The notes beneath the pieces are model-generated. The model was not told the origin of the DNA. It ran no database searches and worked only from the letters and a program-made list of their open reading frames with translations. Made by a program: the position numbers and the translations under genes. DNA of 64,000 nt from Caproicibacterium lactatifermentans (lineage in GTDB: Bacteria > Bacillota > Clostridia > Oscillospirales > Acutalibacteraceae), in NCBI RefSeq assembly GCF_013315815.1, contig NZ_CP046051.1:310001-374000 (forward strand), in the 5' to 3' direction. Each line of letters opens with the position of its first letter. The stretch's first letter is position 1. Shown here one piece after another: positions 62,646 to 64,000 of the stretch.

Positions 62646-62918
62646 ATGGAGATGAAGCGCGGCACCGTGGCCCGCAGTGCTGCCGGCCACGACAAGGGCA
62701 GCTTTTGCGCGGTGCTTTCCCTTATGGGGCCATATGCCCTGGTGTGTGACGGACGCCGCCGCACACTGGAAAAGCCCAAAAAGAAAAAGCTGATTCACCT
62801 TTTTCCTACCCGTACGGTTTTACCGGAGGAAGCCCTGCACAGCAACCGTGCGCTTCGGGCGGCTCTTCGGCCGTTTTGCGGCAGGAGCAGTTCCACGCCA
62901 GAGGAGGCTGATTTGTAA
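62646..62918 (+). CDS. KOW domain RNA-binding protein (L14e-like)
   Basis: A 90-residue basic protein with an N-terminal KOW-like stretch ([40 protein letters not shown]) and the lysine patch [13 protein letters not shown]. Similar small KOW proteins sit between map and infA in many Clostridia. Their role, perhaps ribosome-linked, is not established. The ATG at 62646 has GAGGTGG eight bases upstream. A GTG at 62628 lies inside map. Confidence 0.85.
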   Translation: MEMKRGTVARSAAGHDKGSFCAVLSLMGPYALVCDGRRRTLEKPKKKKLIHLFPTRTVLPEEALHSNRALRAALRPFCGRSSSTPEEADL

Positions 62919-62920
62919 GT

Positions 62921-63139
62921 ATGTCTAAGCAGGACGTTATAGAGACCGAGGGTACCGTAGTAGAGGCCCTGCCCAATGCAATGTTTAAGGTAGAGCTGCA
63001 AAATCATCACATGATTTTGGCCCATATCTCCGGCAAACTGCGTATGAATTTCATTCGCATCCTGCCCGGCGACAAGGTTACCGTAGAGATGTCCCCCTAC
63101 GACCTGACCCAGGGCCGCATCACGTGGCGTACCAAATAA
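62921..63139 (+). CDS. infA: Translation initiation factor IF-1
   Basis: IF-1 binds the 30S A-site during initiation. The 72-residue OB-fold protein has the family text [40 protein letters not shown] and [19 protein letters not shown]. It follows the KOW gene by two bases. Confidence 0.98.
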   Translation: MSKQDVIETEGTVVEALPNAMFKVELQNHHMILAHISGKLRMNFIRILPGDKVTVEMSPYDLTQGRITWRTK

Positions 63140-63180
63140 AGTAAATATCTAAAGAAGTTTTCTGCAAGGAGGGTACACCC

Positions 63181-63294
63181 ATGAAAGTAAGACCTTCTGT
63201 TAAAAAAATGTGCGAAAAGTGCAAGATTATTAAGCGCAAGGGCAAAGTCATGGTGATCTGTGAAAACCCGAAGCACAAACAGCGTCAGGGCTAA
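63181..63294 (+). CDS. rpmJ: 50S ribosomal protein L36, zinc type
   Basis: A 37-residue protein, [20 protein letters not shown] onward, with the zinc ligands C11, C14, C27 and H32 of the C+ form. The start follows AAGGAGGGTACACCC. The infA-rpmJ-rpsM-rpsK order is standard. Confidence 0.97.
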   Translation: MKVRPSVKKMCEKCKIIKRKGKVMVICENPKHKQRQG

Positions 63295-63328
63295 GTGACG
63301 CGATTATCATTTTGGAGGTGCAACCAAT

Positions 63329-63697
63329 ATGGCTCGTATAGCAGGTATTGACTTGCCAAGAGACAAACGCGTCGAGATCGCCTTGACTTATATCTTTGGT
63401 ATCGGCCGCAAGACCGCCACGGATATCTGCGCCGCGACCGGCGTGAATCCTGACCTGCGCGTGCGCGACATGAACGAGGACGACGCCGCAAAGCTCAGAG
63501 AATATATTGACCATCACTGCCGCGTAGAGGGCGACCTGCGCCGTGACGTGGCATTCGACATTAAGCGGCTGACAGAAATTAACTGCTACCGCGGTACCCG
63601 TCATCGCAAGGGTCTGCCGGTACACGGTCAGCGTACCAAGACCAACGCCAGAACCTGTAAGGGTCCGGTTAAGACGATGGCTAACAAGAAGAAGTAA
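63329..63697 (+). CDS. rpsM: 30S ribosomal protein S13
   Basis: S13 bridges the 30S head to the 50S. The 122-residue protein begins [20 protein letters not shown] and ends with [20 protein letters not shown] followed by a Lys-rich tail. The start follows TTTGGAGGTGCAACCAAT. Confidence 0.98.
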   Translation: MARIAGIDLPRDKRVEIALTYIFGIGRKTATDICAATGVNPDLRVRDMNEDDAAKLREYIDHHCRVEGDLRRDVAFDIKRLTEINCYRGTRHRKGLPVHGQRTKTNARTCKGPVKTMANKKK

Positions 63698-63712
63698 AGG
63701 AGGGTTTCACCA

Positions 63713-64000
63713 ATGCCAGCAAACAAAGGCGCAGCCGGCAAGAAGGCTGCTACCACGCGCCGCCGCCGCGAACGTAAAAATATCGACCGCGGTGCCGCGC
63801 ATATCCAGTCCACATTTAACAACACCATTGTAACCATTACCGATATGCAGGGCAATGCTGTTTCTTGGGCAAGCTCTGGTGAGCTGGGCTTCCGCGGAAG
63901 CAGAAAGTCCACCCCCTTTGCCGCTCAGACCGCTGCTGAAACGGCTGCCAAAGGCGCTGTAGAGCACGGAATGAAGACCGTTGACGTTTACGTTAAGGGC
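63713..64000 (+). CDS. rpsK: 30S ribosomal protein S11, 5' part (runs off the window)
   Basis: S11 is in the 30S platform and contacts mRNA in the E-site. The first 96 residues are seen: a basic N-terminus, then [40 protein letters not shown] and TVDVYVKG at the end of the window. The normal length is about 130, so some 35 residues are missing. The start follows AAAGGAGGGTTTCACCA. Confidence 0.97.
   Translation, partial: MPANKGAAGKKAATTRRRRERKNIDRGAAHIQSTFNNTIVTITDMQGNAVSWASSGELGFRGSRKSTPFAAQTAAETAAKGAVEHGMKTVDVYVKG

Overview
The window looks like chromosomal DNA of a Gram-positive Clostridia bacterium of moderate-to-high GC, most likely an Oscillospiraceae/Ruminococcaceae-type anaerobe. This is inferred from gene content, not from a database match. 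The evidence is: a GlgC/GlgD glycogen operon, a T-box leader, strong AAGGAGG ribosome binding sites with many GTG and TTG starts, zinc-type L33, S14, L36 and L24, a KOW protein between map and infA, a DUF1934 gene beside argS, and consensus sigma-A promoters. No rRNA or tRNA gene, insertion sequence, prophage or CRISPR array was seen.

Layout. 1-3.1 kb: 3' part of citrate synthase, an unknown membrane protein, and gap with its own promoter and terminator. 3.4-9.5 kb: glycogen operon glgB-glgC-glgD-glgA. 9.5-11.5 kb: an unknown small protein that overlaps tail to tail with an XRE regulator, then a histidine phosphatase. 11.5-14.7 kb: T-box leader with a leucine (CUC) specifier, leuA, leuB. 14.76-21.2 kb (minus): ddl-murI-DUF1934-argS-homocysteine methyltransferase homologue-ksgA-small membrane protein. 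21.4-26.0 kb: unknown protein, then rpmG-secE-nusG-rplK-rplA and rplJ-rplL, with two L1-type RNA sites and an L10-type leader. 26.1-31.3 kb: D,D-carboxypeptidase, sbcD, sbcC. 31.3-34.6 kb: a frameshifted P-II remnant, a cbiM-cbiQ-cbiO metal transporter under an unclassified terminator-containing leader, and an unrecognised gene remnant. 34.6-38.4 kb: a secreted GH25 lysozyme with eight near-identical tandem repeats, then ridA. 38.5-46.7 kb (minus): aroE-aroK fusion, then aroF-tyrA-aroB-aroA-aroC-pheA. 46.9-50.2 kb: acpP, proS, a small unknown protein, a GT8 glycosyltransferase. 50.2-64 kb: the S10-spc-alpha ribosomal protein block from rpsJ to the start of rpsK, including secY, adk, map, a KOW protein and infA.

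The most interesting signal is in the 347-base gap before aroF. A promoter there drives a 35-codon open frame, too short for routine ORF calling, that carries seven Phe codons and one Trp codon behind a perfect ribosome binding site. It is followed by a possible antiterminator and a clear intrinsic terminator. This has the architecture of ribosome-mediated attenuation controlling the whole chorismate-to-Phe/Tyr operon. Other items worth a look are the paired L1 operators, the unclassified cbiM leader RNA, the two gene remnants flanking the cbi operon, and the repeat lysozyme.
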